In this document: piece after piece, positions 1 to 9,138 of the stretch
Layout: each line of letters starts with the position of its first letter
Numbering within the stretch: the stretch's first letter is position 1
DNA from: a bacterium
GTDB taxonomy: Bacteria; Eisenbacteria; RBG-16-71-46; CAIMUX01
NCBI GenBank assembly: GCA_030431975.1
Contig: JAUIHP010000009.1
Span: forward strand, 62,001-126,000
DNA: 64,000 nucleotides
Direction: 5' to 3'
Translations under genes and position numbers: made by a program
Notes under the pieces: model-generated
Databases searched by the model: none
Told to the model about the DNA's origin: nothing
The model's input: only the letters and a program-made list of their open reading frames with translations

Positions 1-778
1 CCAGAGATGCCAGCTCTTTCAGGGACGGCGCCACCGTGTTCTCGGTGATCTTCTCATGCTCGTGGGCCAGGTCGCGGAGGTTGGGAGCCTCCCGCTTCTT
101 CAACCGAAACGAGATCAGCCTCAGCAACTCGGATTGAACGAGAATCGGAGCGACGCGCGCCGACGGTGTCGATCCCTGCTCGAGTTCCTGGTCCAGCAGC
201 GTGCCCATGATGTTGCCGTTGTCGAGGTAGAAGTCGTTGAGACAGAACTGAACGAGCACGAGGTCCGGGTCATAGGCGAGTCCCCGGTCTTTGAGCGTCT
301 CGACCTCCTGCTGCGTGTTATAACCGGAAACGGAAAAGTTGATCAACTCAACAGGACGTCCGGCATCCAGGAGCGCCTTTTCGAGGATGAAAGGAAACGT
401 GTCTTCGTAGTCATCGACAAGCAGCCCGGCTCCGATGCTGTCCCCGATCAGGACAATGCGGTACACGCCCTCGGGCTTCTCGACATCGTGATCCCGGTCA
501 CGATAGCCCAGCTTGTTGCTCGCGCCTTTGTAGTCGAAGAACTTGATCTGATCGCCGCGATAGTCGAGAGGAACCGGTTCGTATCCGATCTTGGGGTTTC
601 GGGACAGCTGGAACCGCCCCTTCTCGATGCGCCCGAGTTCGGGCGCAATCCCGAGCGCGCGGACCGCCCCCTCGGCCAAAGCCAAACCGAGAGCCAACGA
701 GCCCAACATCAAGGAAGCGCGTACGACGATCTCCCGCCCCCCCGGACGGGGACGCGGCGCTGTTTTGGAACCAGACAT
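1..778 (-). CDS. SGNH/GDSL-type hydrolase, C-terminus beyond the window
   Basis: The minus strand is open from an ATG at 778 to the window edge, about 259 codons without a stop. A hydrophobic segment near residues 20-38 suggests a signal anchor. SGNH blocks are visible: the nucleophile motif I-G-D-S-I-G-A-G (Ser114), an oxyanion-type Gly in FSVSGYN near residue 152, and the QFCLNDF block with Asn181. The catalytic Asp-x-x-His block would lie beyond the edge. SGNH enzymes are esterases or acyltransferases; the anchored form often acts on cell-envelope polysaccharides, but the substrate cannot be told here. Confidence 0.8.
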   Translation of the reverse strand, partial: MSGSKTAPRPRPGGREIVVRASLMLGSLALGLALAEGAVRALGIAPELGRIEKGRFQLSRNPKIGYEPVPLDYRGDQIKFFDYKGASNKLGYRDRDHDVEKPEGVYRIVLIGDSIGAGLLVDDYEDTFPFILEKALLDAGRPVELINFSVSGYNTQQEVETLKDRGLAYDPDLVLVQFCLNDFYLDNGNIMGTLLDQELEQGSTPSARVAPILVQSELLRLISFRLKKREAPNLRDLAHEHEKITENTVAPSLKELASL

Positions 779-884
779 CGAACTCTGGCCCTCCTCTCCC
801 GCCAACGATTGTAACCCAGGCCTGGCAAATGAGGCTGTGGATTCGGTGCGTGATCGTTGTGCGGGTAGGGAGGTTTGCGGGAAC

Positions 885-3800
885 TCAAGCGGAGAGTTGA
901 GAACCGATCTGACCGCGTATCTCCGCAGCCAAATCGACGAACCGAGGATCCGGCCGCAATCCGGTTTCGCGAAGCAACCGTTCCTCATAGTCGCGGAGCA
1001 CCAATCCGGCAGCCAAGGCTCGCTCGGAGGACAGGTACGTCTCGACCAGGGCTGCGACCCCGTCGTCCCAAAGCGGATACGCCGCGATGGTGTTCCTAAG
1101 GAGCGAGATCGCAGCCTCCCGGCGGCTGGTCTTGCGTAGCGCTCCCACGACGGAAAGCGTCAGATGCTCTCGGATCGACTCGATCTGTCGGCGCGTTGCT
1201 TCGGCGAAATCTTCATACGCCGCTTCGGGAAGAAACTCCTTTCGAGCCAGCGCCAACCAATCGACGACTTCCTCCAACCTATCCGCAGGGAACTCACCGA
1301 ACTTCGCCTCGGATCGAGACCACGTGGAGGCCGTCCGCTGGAACTCCCAGAAATCAACCACCGATCCCGGCGGAAGCGACAGGGAGTAACAGCCGTCCTC
1401 GTAGAGAACATAGGAGTGGCTGCGGGGAGTGAAGCAGTCGTCGAGATCTTTTCGAAGGTCGTTGACTGCCGTTTGAAGGCTTCGCCGACCCCGGTCCAGA
1501 TCGGCCTCGGGCCAGGATGCGTCGATCAGACGGTCTTCCGGGACAGGTTGCCCTTCCGCAATCAACAGGATCTGCAGGATCCGCTTCGAGGCCGACCTCC
1601 GAAAATCGATCCCGCCGGAAGGCCCCTGCACTCCGAAACGCCCAAAGGTCTCGATGCGAAGCTTGGGTAACGGTGCGGTGCGACTCCACTGCGTATATCG
1701 TTCGGTCGCCGCTTCAGGGACGCGGTCCCACCCGTGGGTTCCGACTAGCCCCCGAACACCCAGGGCGATCGCTTCGTCAACCCAACGTTCCAGGGCAACG
1801 TCGTCCAGATTCTCGGATGACATTGGCGCTTCGCGGAAAGCGGTTTCAAGTGGGATGGCCTCTTCCCCCGTCACCAACCGTCGCACGGTTTCGAGACGCA
1901 AACCCAAAAGCACGGCGCGAACGAACGTGAACGCCGTCAAAGCCTGCCAACTGCCCGGGTAACTTCTCCAACCCAACTCGTCGAGAATCCCCAGCGCCTC
2001 GAAGAGGGCTTCACGGCTTCCCTTCTCGTCTCCGCAAAGGAACCGCCCGCGGGAAAGAATGAACAGCGCAGTCATCATCCAAGGCTTCATTTCCGACTGG
2101 CGGGTCATCTCGACCAGCTCGTGGCCGCAATCCGTTAGCCGGAGGCCATCGTTCTGGTCGCGTTGAGCCAGGAACAGCAGGTACCGAAGGCGCAACCAGC
2201 CGTGATTCTGAGGCGGAGCACCCGGAGTCGGAGCACCCGGGCTCGGAGCCCCCGGACCCGGAGCACCCGGACTCGCGTCGCCTACGACATCCGCACCTAC
2301 GTCGACCCTCGCGGCTTCCGCGTCGACACTCGCGCCAGCATCGACATCGGGATCGAGACCCATCTGCATGCGGAGGGACGCGAGGTGGAACTGAAACTCG
2401 ACCAACGTGCGGCGGCTGAGTTGCCGACTTTGTCGTGACCATCCCTCCAGCTCTTGCAGGCTGTCTTCCTGCCGGCCGAGTTTCCACTCACAGACGCACT
2501 TGACGATGGCCGTGTCGAGATCATCGAACGGATCGTGGAACTCCGTGTCCGGCCGGGCTCGCTCCCGAGCCTTCAATGTTTGCAGCGATTCCGTCAGGTC
2601 TCCACGAAGAAGCTGGACATCCGCAAGTTGAAGGCGAGTTTCGGATGCTTTGTCAGAGAACTCCGCGCACTCTTCAGCCAACAGTGCCAGTTCAGCATCG
2701 ACGGCCTCTCCAAGGCTCGTGCGCCAGACGAGCAGCAGCCGACGATGGATGAATCGATCCTCGGGCACGGCCAGCTCATTCTCGTAGTCAGGCGAAGCCA
2801 TTTCGGACTCGAGCAGTCCGATCGCCTCTCGCAATCGAAGTTCCTCCGCCGTCGCGTAGATCAGCGCGAAACGAGCCTGCCCGGCCCTCTCGGCGAAACC
2901 CGTTCCCCTCCATTTGTCGACATGATGCTGCACCGCCGGCGCCAACTCTGCTGACGAGACGCGACCGCTGTAGACGCTGTTCATGGCCCAGGCAATCCAG
3001 ACATAGAACTGGTCGGTCGGATCCTCCAGCCGATCCAGATAGCGAGCGAGAAACGTGATGACGTCGTCGGCCCGACCCTTTCGAGCCAACAAGTGGGAAT
3101 AGACTCGAATGTAGACGCCGTGGGTTCGCAACTCTTGCGGGATCGTCTGCAGCCACGACTCTACCCACGCCCAGTCTGAGGCCAGAACATGGGCATGTCG
3201 TCCCATCAGTTCCAGAGATGCGCGCGCGTGACCGTGCTCGCACAAGAGCTTCATCGCCGCTTCGACCTCGGACTCCGACTCATAGTAGCGAGCCAGACCG
3301 TCGATGAGAGCAGCTACGCTCGTTTCATCGTGCGTGCGGCGCAGATGCTGTGTCAGCGCTGAACGAAGAAGAGAATGAAAACGAATCTTCCCGTCCGCGC
3401 TTTTCTCTATGGGCAGACGCGACGATTCCAGCAGAGAGACGAGCGCCTCGATCTCTTCCCGTTTCATCCCCAGACCGGCACAAGAGAATGAGTCCACCGT
3501 GTCGAGAAGACTGCACTTCGCCATCTGAGCCTTGGTTGTCGTATCGAAACCGTCGAGCAGGGCTTCGTCGACAAAGCGATGGGCCTTGGACTCGTATGTC
3601 TCGCGAGCCGGCGCACGTCCCTCGGCACACATGGACACCCACAGCCGTACCGCAACGGGCCAGCCGTCCGTCCACGTAAGAACCTCTTCCGGATCGGCGA
3701 AACCGTCCGGCAGTTGCGCGGCTGAAAGCAAACGGGCCACGTCCTCGCGTCCGAATGCGAGTTCACTTTGCTCGACGACACGAGCCCATCCCCGAGTTTC

Positions 3801-4259
3801 GAGCGTCATCAACTCGAGGCCGGCCCCATGACGGGTCGTCACGATCACGCGGAAGCGCTCCCGTCCGTGCTCGACGAACGTGCGCAACGCCGTCACGCAT
3901 CCGGGCTCTTCCTGCACAGCCTCGAAGTTGTCGAAGCAAATCCAGGTCTTCTCGGTCTTGGTTTCCGCCGCGAAGAAGCAAAGGGCCTCCGCCAGGTCCG
4001 GCGGCGATCCCAGGAGTCCGGGTTCGTTTTCGATTCCGAAGTTGCCGAACGAGGGAACGGCCTTCTGCAACGACGCCCAAAGGAGCCGGCCGAAGCGGTC
4101 CGGCTGGCGATCTCGCGCTTCGAGCGTCATCCAGGCGGACGGGTGATGCGCATCCTGCAGCAGCTGAGCAGCGAGAGTGGTCTTGCCGAACCCAGCCGGG
4201 GCGACAAGAAAGACGGCCACTTCGCCGGCCGAGTCCAGCGCCGGAACATGGCGGTGCAA
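885..4259 (-). CDS. STAND-ATPase / TPR / winged-helix-BTAD transcriptional activator
   Basis: A 1124-residue regulator. Walker A APAGFGKTT lies at residues 20-28 and a MalT-like NTPase fills roughly the first 300 residues. A long helical, TPR-like middle follows. From about residue 865 there is an OmpR-type winged helix (IETFGRFGVQ, then SASKRILQILL) joined to a bacterial transcriptional activator domain (YEDFAEATRRQ), as in SARP regulators. Four five-residue repeats of the type x-P-G-A-P interrupt the middle. The TTG at 4259 is probably not the true start: MalT-like homology (SKITAPASRPGT) continues upstream in frame to a stop at 4341-4343, with only a CTG at 4310 as an obvious start. DNA target and effector are unknown. 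Confidence 0.85.
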   Translation of the reverse strand: MHRHVPALDSAGEVAVFLVAPAGFGKTTLAAQLLQDAHHPSAWMTLEARDRQPDRFGRLLWASLQKAVPSFGNFGIENEPGLLGSPPDLAEALCFFAAETKTEKTWICFDNFEAVQEEPGCVTALRTFVEHGRERFRVIVTTRHGAGLELMTLETRGWARVVEQSELAFGREDVARLLSAAQLPDGFADPEEVLTWTDGWPVAVRLWVSMCAEGRAPARETYESKAHRFVDEALLDGFDTTTKAQMAKCSLLDTVDSFSCAGLGMKREEIEALVSLLESSRLPIEKSADGKIRFHSLLRSALTQHLRRTHDETSVAALIDGLARYYESESEVEAAMKLLCEHGHARASLELMGRHAHVLASDWAWVESWLQTIPQELRTHGVYIRVYSHLLARKGRADDVITFLARYLDRLEDPTDQFYVWIAWAMNSVYSGRVSSAELAPAVQHHVDKWRGTGFAERAGQARFALIYATAEELRLREAIGLLESEMASPDYENELAVPEDRFIHRRLLLVWRTSLGEAVDAELALLAEECAEFSDKASETRLQLADVQLLRGDLTESLQTLKARERARPDTEFHDPFDDLDTAIVKCVCEWKLGRQEDSLQELEGWSRQSRQLSRRTLVEFQFHLASLRMQMGLDPDVDAGASVDAEAARVDVGADVVGDASPGAPGPGAPSPGAPTPGAPPQNHGWLRLRYLLFLAQRDQNDGLRLTDCGHELVEMTRQSEMKPWMMTALFILSRGRFLCGDEKGSREALFEALGILDELGWRSYPGSWQALTAFTFVRAVLLGLRLETVRRLVTGEEAIPLETAFREAPMSSENLDDVALERWVDEAIALGVRGLVGTHGWDRVPEAATERYTQWSRTAPLPKLRIETFGRFGVQGPSGGIDFRRSASKRILQILLIAEGQPVPEDRLIDASWPEADLDRGRRSLQTAVNDLRKDLDDCFTPRSHSYVLYEDGCYSLSLPPGSVVDFWEFQRTASTWSRSEAKFGEFPADRLEEVVDWLALARKEFLPEAAYEDFAEATRRQIESIREHLTLSVVGALRKTSRREAAISLLRNTIAAYPLWDDGVAALVETYLSSERALAAGLVLRDYEERLLRETGLRPDPRFVDLAAEIRGQIGSQLSA
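2215..2274. repeat. Four tandem 15-bp units inside the regulator gene
   Basis: Four consecutive 15-bp copies of GGAGCACCCGGActc and close variants start at 2215, 2230, 2245 and 2260. On the coding (minus) strand they give a Pro-Gly-Ala-Pro rich linker of four five-residue repeats. The unit is a multiple of three, so gain or loss of copies keeps the frame. Confidence 0.9.
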
Positions 4260-4509
4260 CGTCCCGGGACGCGAGGCGGGCGCCGTGATTTTCGAATCGA
4301 GGACTCTCAGAGGGCTACTCCAAACACAGTGAAGACACTGTCATGAATAAGGTTATGGGATCCGGATGCCCGATTCAAGCGGCGCGCCGGCAGGGCTGCG
4401 GCGGCCGAAAGCGGATCCGCGGCCGAAACGTGTGAGCCCCGTGTGATTGGGGACGGCTAGGTTCGACCCCGAAACGTGAACGGACTCTGATTGTCGAGGA
4501 GACTCTCCG

Positions 4510-7500
4510 ATGCGCCCTCTGGAACGTGAGCCGGCCCTCCGCGTGGCAACCTACTCACTGGTGGCAGCCTTCCTGCTACCAGGTCTCCTTTCCTGTTCTC
4601 GGGATCGCGCGGCGACCGAGCCTTCAGAGCCCCCCATTCAGGAACAGGTCCTTCCAGCGGATCCCAACGGGATCCTGCTGCCGGGTGAGGAATCGTCTGC
4701 GGTTCGTTCCGCCGGCATCACCATGTTGCCGTCACCCGTCGCTCCTTCCGAGATCACCGAAGAAGGATACCGCCTCTCCCGAATCACGGCAGTCGTCGCG
4801 CCGGAAGTCTCCGTCGGTGAACTGAACGCAGCACTCATCGACCTGGACGCAAGAGTGATTTCGACCTCCAGCGGTCGCGGTTGGATGACGCTGCGAATCG
4901 ACCCGGCGGCGACGACCGCGGACCTTCTTGATCGCGTCGAACAGGTGCAGGCATCGCCCGTCTTTATCTTCGCGCAGCCGTCCCGGGTGGCTTCGGCGTC
5001 GTCGGGGTCTGGACAACCTCTCCCGTTGCGAGAGCTGCCTCCCAACGGAGATGCCTACGAGTTTCAGGAGAAAGCTCGGATCCCCGCCCTTTGGAACTTG
5101 AACGCCGCGCATCACACGGACGATGCAAGCTGCATCATCACGGCCTCGTTCGGTTCGGGGACCGGCGCCGCGGGAATGTCCGCTTTCATCGCCACTCCCG
5201 GATCGTCCAGCGCCCCATCGAGTACGGCCCGCGCGGCCTGGTTGAGTGCATCTCTCGTTTGCGCGGACTGGGACAGCGAGGCTCCGGGAGTCCAGCCCGG
5301 ATTGGGGGGTGACGTCGTCGGGCTCGGAAGCTACGGCCTCGATCTCGTAGAGCTTTCGCTCGAACTTGCGAACTTTGTCCGGCTAGGGCTGGAGGCGGAC
5401 GAGAACTCTCTCCTCACGATTCTCTCGACGGAGACATTCCATTCGAACGACAGCCCTGCGTTTCGCGCATTCGCTGCGTTCAGTTGGCTTACCGAGTGGC
5501 ATGCGACTTCCGGACTGCGCGGTGCGGTCCACATTGTCGATGCGGGAACCACCGCCAACGGAGAGTCCGCAGCCGTGACGTCGCCCTGGGCGCTGGCTGC
5601 GTCGGGACAACTGACCACGATGATTTCCCAGCTCGGTCCTGACGAGAGAGAGGCTCTCGGCTTCGCCTTCAGCTCGGACGGGGTTCTGCCAAACCTCGAC
5701 TCCGCATCCAATGTCCTTACGGTCGGAGGCCGAAACTTGGACGGAAGCGCGCCGGGAGCTGTTCCCGGACAGGATGTCGTCGCATTTCAGGACGTCGTGG
5801 GTCTCTGCATCGGTTCCGGCTGCACCGAGGCGACGACCGCGGGCTCCGCACCCCAACACGCCGCAGCTTTGGTCGCCGGTCTCGCCTATCGGATTCGTTC
5901 CATGGCGAGAGAGATGTCTCCGAGTGCAGTTCTGGAACGGATCCGGCTCGCGAACGCAGAGTCGACCGTCAACGGTAGCCTCGATTTCTACGTCGCGGCA
6001 CTCTCCGTCGATCAGGATTTGTTGGAGGGTTCGATGCGCCACACCCTCCTGGATGTGGTGACGAGCGGCAGCGGTGCGGCCGAACCGGACGGAAGGATCG
6101 ACGAGACCGACATCGAAGAGTTCCTCCGGCAGTTTCAGCACTTCGAAGAGCAACGCGCCAACGGCAACGACCTCGCCGACCACTCGCGCTTCGATCTCAA
6201 CGGAGACGGATACACCGGCGGTACCACGACGGCCAAGTTCGATCTGGACGCCAACAGTCCTCCCCAGTTCACGAACCTGCAGCTCGAAACCGAACTCGGT
6301 TTCACCCAGAGCTACGACGAGACCGCGCTGACGGACGCAGAAATCCTTTGCTACTACGCTCAGTCCGCGATGTACAGCGGCTCAACGGAGAGCCTCGATA
6401 TCCTGAATGAACTGGAAGGCTGCACAGAGTTGGCCATTCTCGTCGAAGTCGAGAATCCGCTTCCCGTCAGTGTGACCGTTCCGGTGCGAATTCTGGTCGG
6501 CCGGCGTGAAGCGGACGGAGTCGTCGGGGTTCCCGATACGGACCTCAGTCTGCAATCCGAGAACGCGCTTCTCGGCGCCGTGACGGGCACAACCGATGAC
6601 GAAGGTGTCTTCGAGACGACCGTGAGGGCGATGGATGCCGACTCCGTGAGACTGGTCATCGAGGCCGTCGCACCGAATGGGGACGAGAATGAACGGCGGA
6701 TCTCGATCCCGGTCGCCAGCTCCGGTGTTCGCGTTGGCCTGCCTCCGGCCTGGCCCCGGGTCGGACAAGCCGCATCGGTTCCCGTCTTCTTCTATCGGAA
6801 CGGTGACACGTCCGACCGCCTGCTCGACCATGACGTCTCGCTGATTGCAACGGGTGCGGTCACCTCCCCGGGTACCGGCGTGACGGATGCGAGTGACGGT
6901 CGGTGGACATTCGAGATGACGCCGGTCGCGGCCGCCGTGGAGTTGCGTTTTCACCTTACCTCTCCAAGCGGGACACAGATCACTCTTCCGCCCGTAACGG
7001 TAGATATGGCTCCCGACGCAGCCGCAGAGGTGACAAACAGCGGCGTGTGGATCCGGGCCGGCCTGTTTCCCGGCATCAGTACGGTCTGCTCTGGCTCGGA
7101 ATGCGGCGAGTTGTCTGACTCTTTCACCGATGAACTGGTTCGACCGTGCCGCTTCGCAGAAGACGAGGCCGTTCGAATGCAGCGTGACGTCTCCGGCAGC
7201 GTGGCCCCAACGATCATCTCGACGTCTCAGGACGAGATCACAGTGGAACTCCAATCGCGGGTGGACCTGAGTTTGTCGTCCTCTCGCGACGACGGCTTCA
7301 ATCCGCACCAGTGCGACTACGGCGCCACCGTCGCCTGGATCGAGGCACAAAGTGGCGTGTCCGTGGAGGGGTTTATCTTCGCTCGTGGCCCCGGAACGGT
7401 TCGACTAACCGTAACCGACCTGTCGACCAGCAGCCTGGAAGACGATCGCGGCGAGTCCTATTGCCAGGAGGGCAGACACGACTGTCTGCCGGAAGCCACG

Positions 7501-7698
7501 CTCCAGGCCAACCTGCGGAACTTCTTCCTCGCCGACGGCGAATCCTCGATTGAACTGAAGACACCATCCTCGCAGGACGTTCCTTTCAAGCTAACGATCG
7601 GCGCCAAAGCTACGACACACGGCATCCATATCCCCGGCGCACTGGTATCGCAATCGGAAGCGAGGTACTCCGTCTCGGTCCAATTCATTCCCGACTAG
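4510..7698 (+). CDS. Large lipoprotein with degenerate subtilisin-like domain and dockerin-like EF-hand region
   Basis: 1062 residues. The N-terminus is a lipoprotein signal with lipobox LLSC29. Residues about 85-155 resemble a subtilisin propeptide, and the following 350 residues follow an S8 outline (IPALWNLN; then VLTVGGRN). The active-site block reads T-T-A-G-S-A-P-Q at 442-449, aligning with G-T-S-x-S-A-P-Q, so the catalytic Ser is replaced by Ala444. No D-T-G or H-G-T-H motif is visible either. A dockerin-like segment with DLNGDGYTGG follows near residue 565, then Ig-like beta domains to the end. I read it as a surface pseudoprotease or binding scaffold. No sorting tail is seen. Start chosen at the ATG giving a complete signal peptide, preceded by GAGGAGA. 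Confidence 0.7.
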   Translation: MRPLEREPALRVATYSLVAAFLLPGLLSCSRDRAATEPSEPPIQEQVLPADPNGILLPGEESSAVRSAGITMLPSPVAPSEITEEGYRLSRITAVVAPEVSVGELNAALIDLDARVISTSSGRGWMTLRIDPAATTADLLDRVEQVQASPVFIFAQPSRVASASSGSGQPLPLRELPPNGDAYEFQEKARIPALWNLNAAHHTDDASCIITASFGSGTGAAGMSAFIATPGSSSAPSSTARAAWLSASLVCADWDSEAPGVQPGLGGDVVGLGSYGLDLVELSLELANFVRLGLEADENSLLTILSTETFHSNDSPAFRAFAAFSWLTEWHATSGLRGAVHIVDAGTTANGESAAVTSPWALAASGQLTTMISQLGPDEREALGFAFSSDGVLPNLDSASNVLTVGGRNLDGSAPGAVPGQDVVAFQDVVGLCIGSGCTEATTAGSAPQHAAALVAGLAYRIRSMAREMSPSAVLERIRLANAESTVNGSLDFYVAALSVDQDLLEGSMRHTLLDVVTSGSGAAEPDGRIDETDIEEFLRQFQHFEEQRANGNDLADHSRFDLNGDGYTGGTTTAKFDLDANSPPQFTNLQLETELGFTQSYDETALTDAEILCYYAQSAMYSGSTESLDILNELEGCTELAILVEVENPLPVSVTVPVRILVGRREADGVVGVPDTDLSLQSENALLGAVTGTTDDEGVFETTVRAMDADSVRLVIEAVAPNGDENERRISIPVASSGVRVGLPPAWPRVGQAASVPVFFYRNGDTSDRLLDHDVSLIATGAVTSPGTGVTDASDGRWTFEMTPVAAAVELRFHLTSPSGTQITLPPVTVDMAPDAAAEVTNSGVWIRAGLFPGISTVCSGSECGELSDSFTDELVRPCRFAEDEAVRMQRDVSGSVAPTIISTSQDEITVELQSRVDLSLSSSRDDGFNPHQCDYGATVAWIEAQSGVSVEGFIFARGPGTVRLTVTDLSTSSLEDDRGESYCQEGRHDCLPEATLQANLRNFFLADGESSIELKTPSSQDVPFKLTIGAKATTHGIHIPGALVSQSEARYSVSVQFIPD

Positions 7699-7729
7699 CC
7701 AGAACGGCACCTTTCGCAAAGTCGGCCGA

Positions 7730-8668
7730 CTAGTGTCCGGCCCAGAAAGCTGAGGCTCGCTCGTCAATAGCCGCGGCAAAACGGGACGGTGCTTCCGGGT
7801 CGGTGCGGAGAAAAAGACCGGGCTCGATGAGTTCCAGCTCCATGAGCCAGTATTCCTCGTCGCGGTCGTTGCCCCGCGCCATGTCGACGCGCGCGTAGAG
7901 CGGGGGTGGGGCATCGTGGAGGCGGACGGCCCCAGTTGCCGCCGCGATCGCCCGCTCTGCGGCGAGAACGAGTTCGGGATCGGGTACGACCGGGCGGGTC
8001 GTTCCCCCAAACTCCTCCTGCACCCGAAAGTCTCCGCGATCGGGCGTTTTGATCACCGCATGGCTAAACCTTCCAGAGAAAAAGATCAGAGAGTACTCAC
8101 CCTCTTCGACGATGCTGTCGACGAAGGTTTGGCAGAGCACGGGCTTCCCGGCGAGTGCTCGCTCGATGACGGGCCACTCGGAAGCGAGCGACGAAGCTGT
8201 AACCTGGAAGGTACGTTCCGCGCTGGCGCTGACCTGCGGCTTGATGACAAGTTTCGGTCCAAGCTTCTTCAGGGCGTGTTCCAGCTCCGAGCGGGATATC
8301 CCGTCGGAGAAATGGGTCGGCGCGAATGGGATCCCTGCGATCCAAAGACCGTCCAGATAGGTTTTGCGGGAGTTCCAACGGACGTAGGGAAGCGCGTTCT
8401 CGAGATAGGCTAGTCTGTTCCACCGATTGAGAACGGTGAGGAATCGAGCAGGCCGGTGATGGTAGTCCCACGTCGATCGGATGACGACAATGTCCGCTTC
8501 CGGTCCGGGCTCCAAGGCGGATGTCGGGCCAGGGCGCCATACCGGCCACGGCGGAACGTCGGGCCAGTTGCGAAAGGAAACGTCCCAGCCCAAATCGATG
8601 AGCGGCTGGCAGACGAGTCGGTCATCCGCCGATTCGGTACCATCGGTCAGAAGGAGACAGCGCTTCAT
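7730..8668 (-). CDS. ATP-grasp family ligase
   Basis: 312 residues. The sequence has the layout of ATP-grasp enzymes related to RimK and DcsG: an N-terminal segment with RSTWDYHHRP, a conserved WNSRKTYL, ATP-binding strands around LVIKPQVSASAERT, and the metal-binding acidic strand YWLMELELIEPGLFL near the C-terminus. These enzymes couple ATP hydrolysis to joining a carboxylate to an amine or other nucleophile. No substrate can be assigned from context. The gene converges on the preceding lipoprotein gene with a 31-nt gap. Confidence 0.8.
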   Translation of the reverse strand: MKRCLLLTDGTESADDRLVCQPLIDLGWDVSFRNWPDVPPWPVWRPGPTSALEPGPEADIVVIRSTWDYHHRPARFLTVLNRWNRLAYLENALPYVRWNSRKTYLDGLWIAGIPFAPTHFSDGISRSELEHALKKLGPKLVIKPQVSASAERTFQVTASSLASEWPVIERALAGKPVLCQTFVDSIVEEGEYSLIFFSGRFSHAVIKTPDRGDFRVQEEFGGTTRPVVPDPELVLAAERAIAAATGAVRLHDAPPPLYARVDMARGNDRDEEYWLMELELIEPGLFLRTDPEAPSRFAAAIDERASAFWAGH

Positions 8669-8810
8669 AGGTTGGATCGTAGGGGCCTAATCGCCGCGAG
8701 GGCAACCCACCGCCGCTTCCCCGGGACACCCCCGCGGATGTCGACGTGCTACACTGCAGATTCGCCCTGGATTGGACTTCGACCTTGGCCAGAGGAGACC
8801 GACAGAACGG

Positions 8811-9131
8811 ATGTTCGAGTTGGACGAGCAGCCGAACGAGCAAATGGGGTCGCCCCTCGCATCCGGAGACATCCCGTCTCCGGCCGTATGCCGGCCCGCC
8901 CCGGCCATCTCCCTGGGCGAGCTCTCCCCAAATCACATCGCCGTCGTTCTCAAAGTCACGGGCGAAGACGCCGACGTTGCCCGGCTAAAAGCTCTCGGCG
9001 TCTGCCAGGGACGGCAGGTGCAGATGGTCCAAAGCGGCGACCCTATGATCATCCGGGTTCTCGGGACCCGAATCGGCCTCGCCGCCAGACTTGCGGCCGA
9101 AGTCAGGGTCCAGCCCTGTCACAGTTGCTGA
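8811..9131 (+). CDS. feoA: Ferrous iron transport protein A
   Basis: 106 residues. The C-terminal 75 residues are a FeoA SH3-like domain (ISLGELSP, VARLKALGVCQGRQV, IRVLGTRIGLAARLA). FeoA is a small cytosolic partner of the FeoB iron channel. The ATG at 8811 is chosen over an upstream in-frame TTG (8772) because AGAGGAGA precedes it. The stop lies 7 nt before feoB, so the two form one operon. The N-terminal 30 residues are extra and low in complexity. Confidence 0.88.
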   Translation: MFELDEQPNEQMGSPLASGDIPSPAVCRPAPAISLGELSPNHIAVVLKVTGEDADVARLKALGVCQGRQVQMVQSGDPMIIRVLGTRIGLAARLAAEVRVQPCHSC

Positions 9132-9138
9132 GAGATTC

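Noticed and set aside
56-814. 252-codon plus-strand frame
   Set aside because: It is the shadow of the SGNH hydrolase read on the minus strand, whose motifs are clear.
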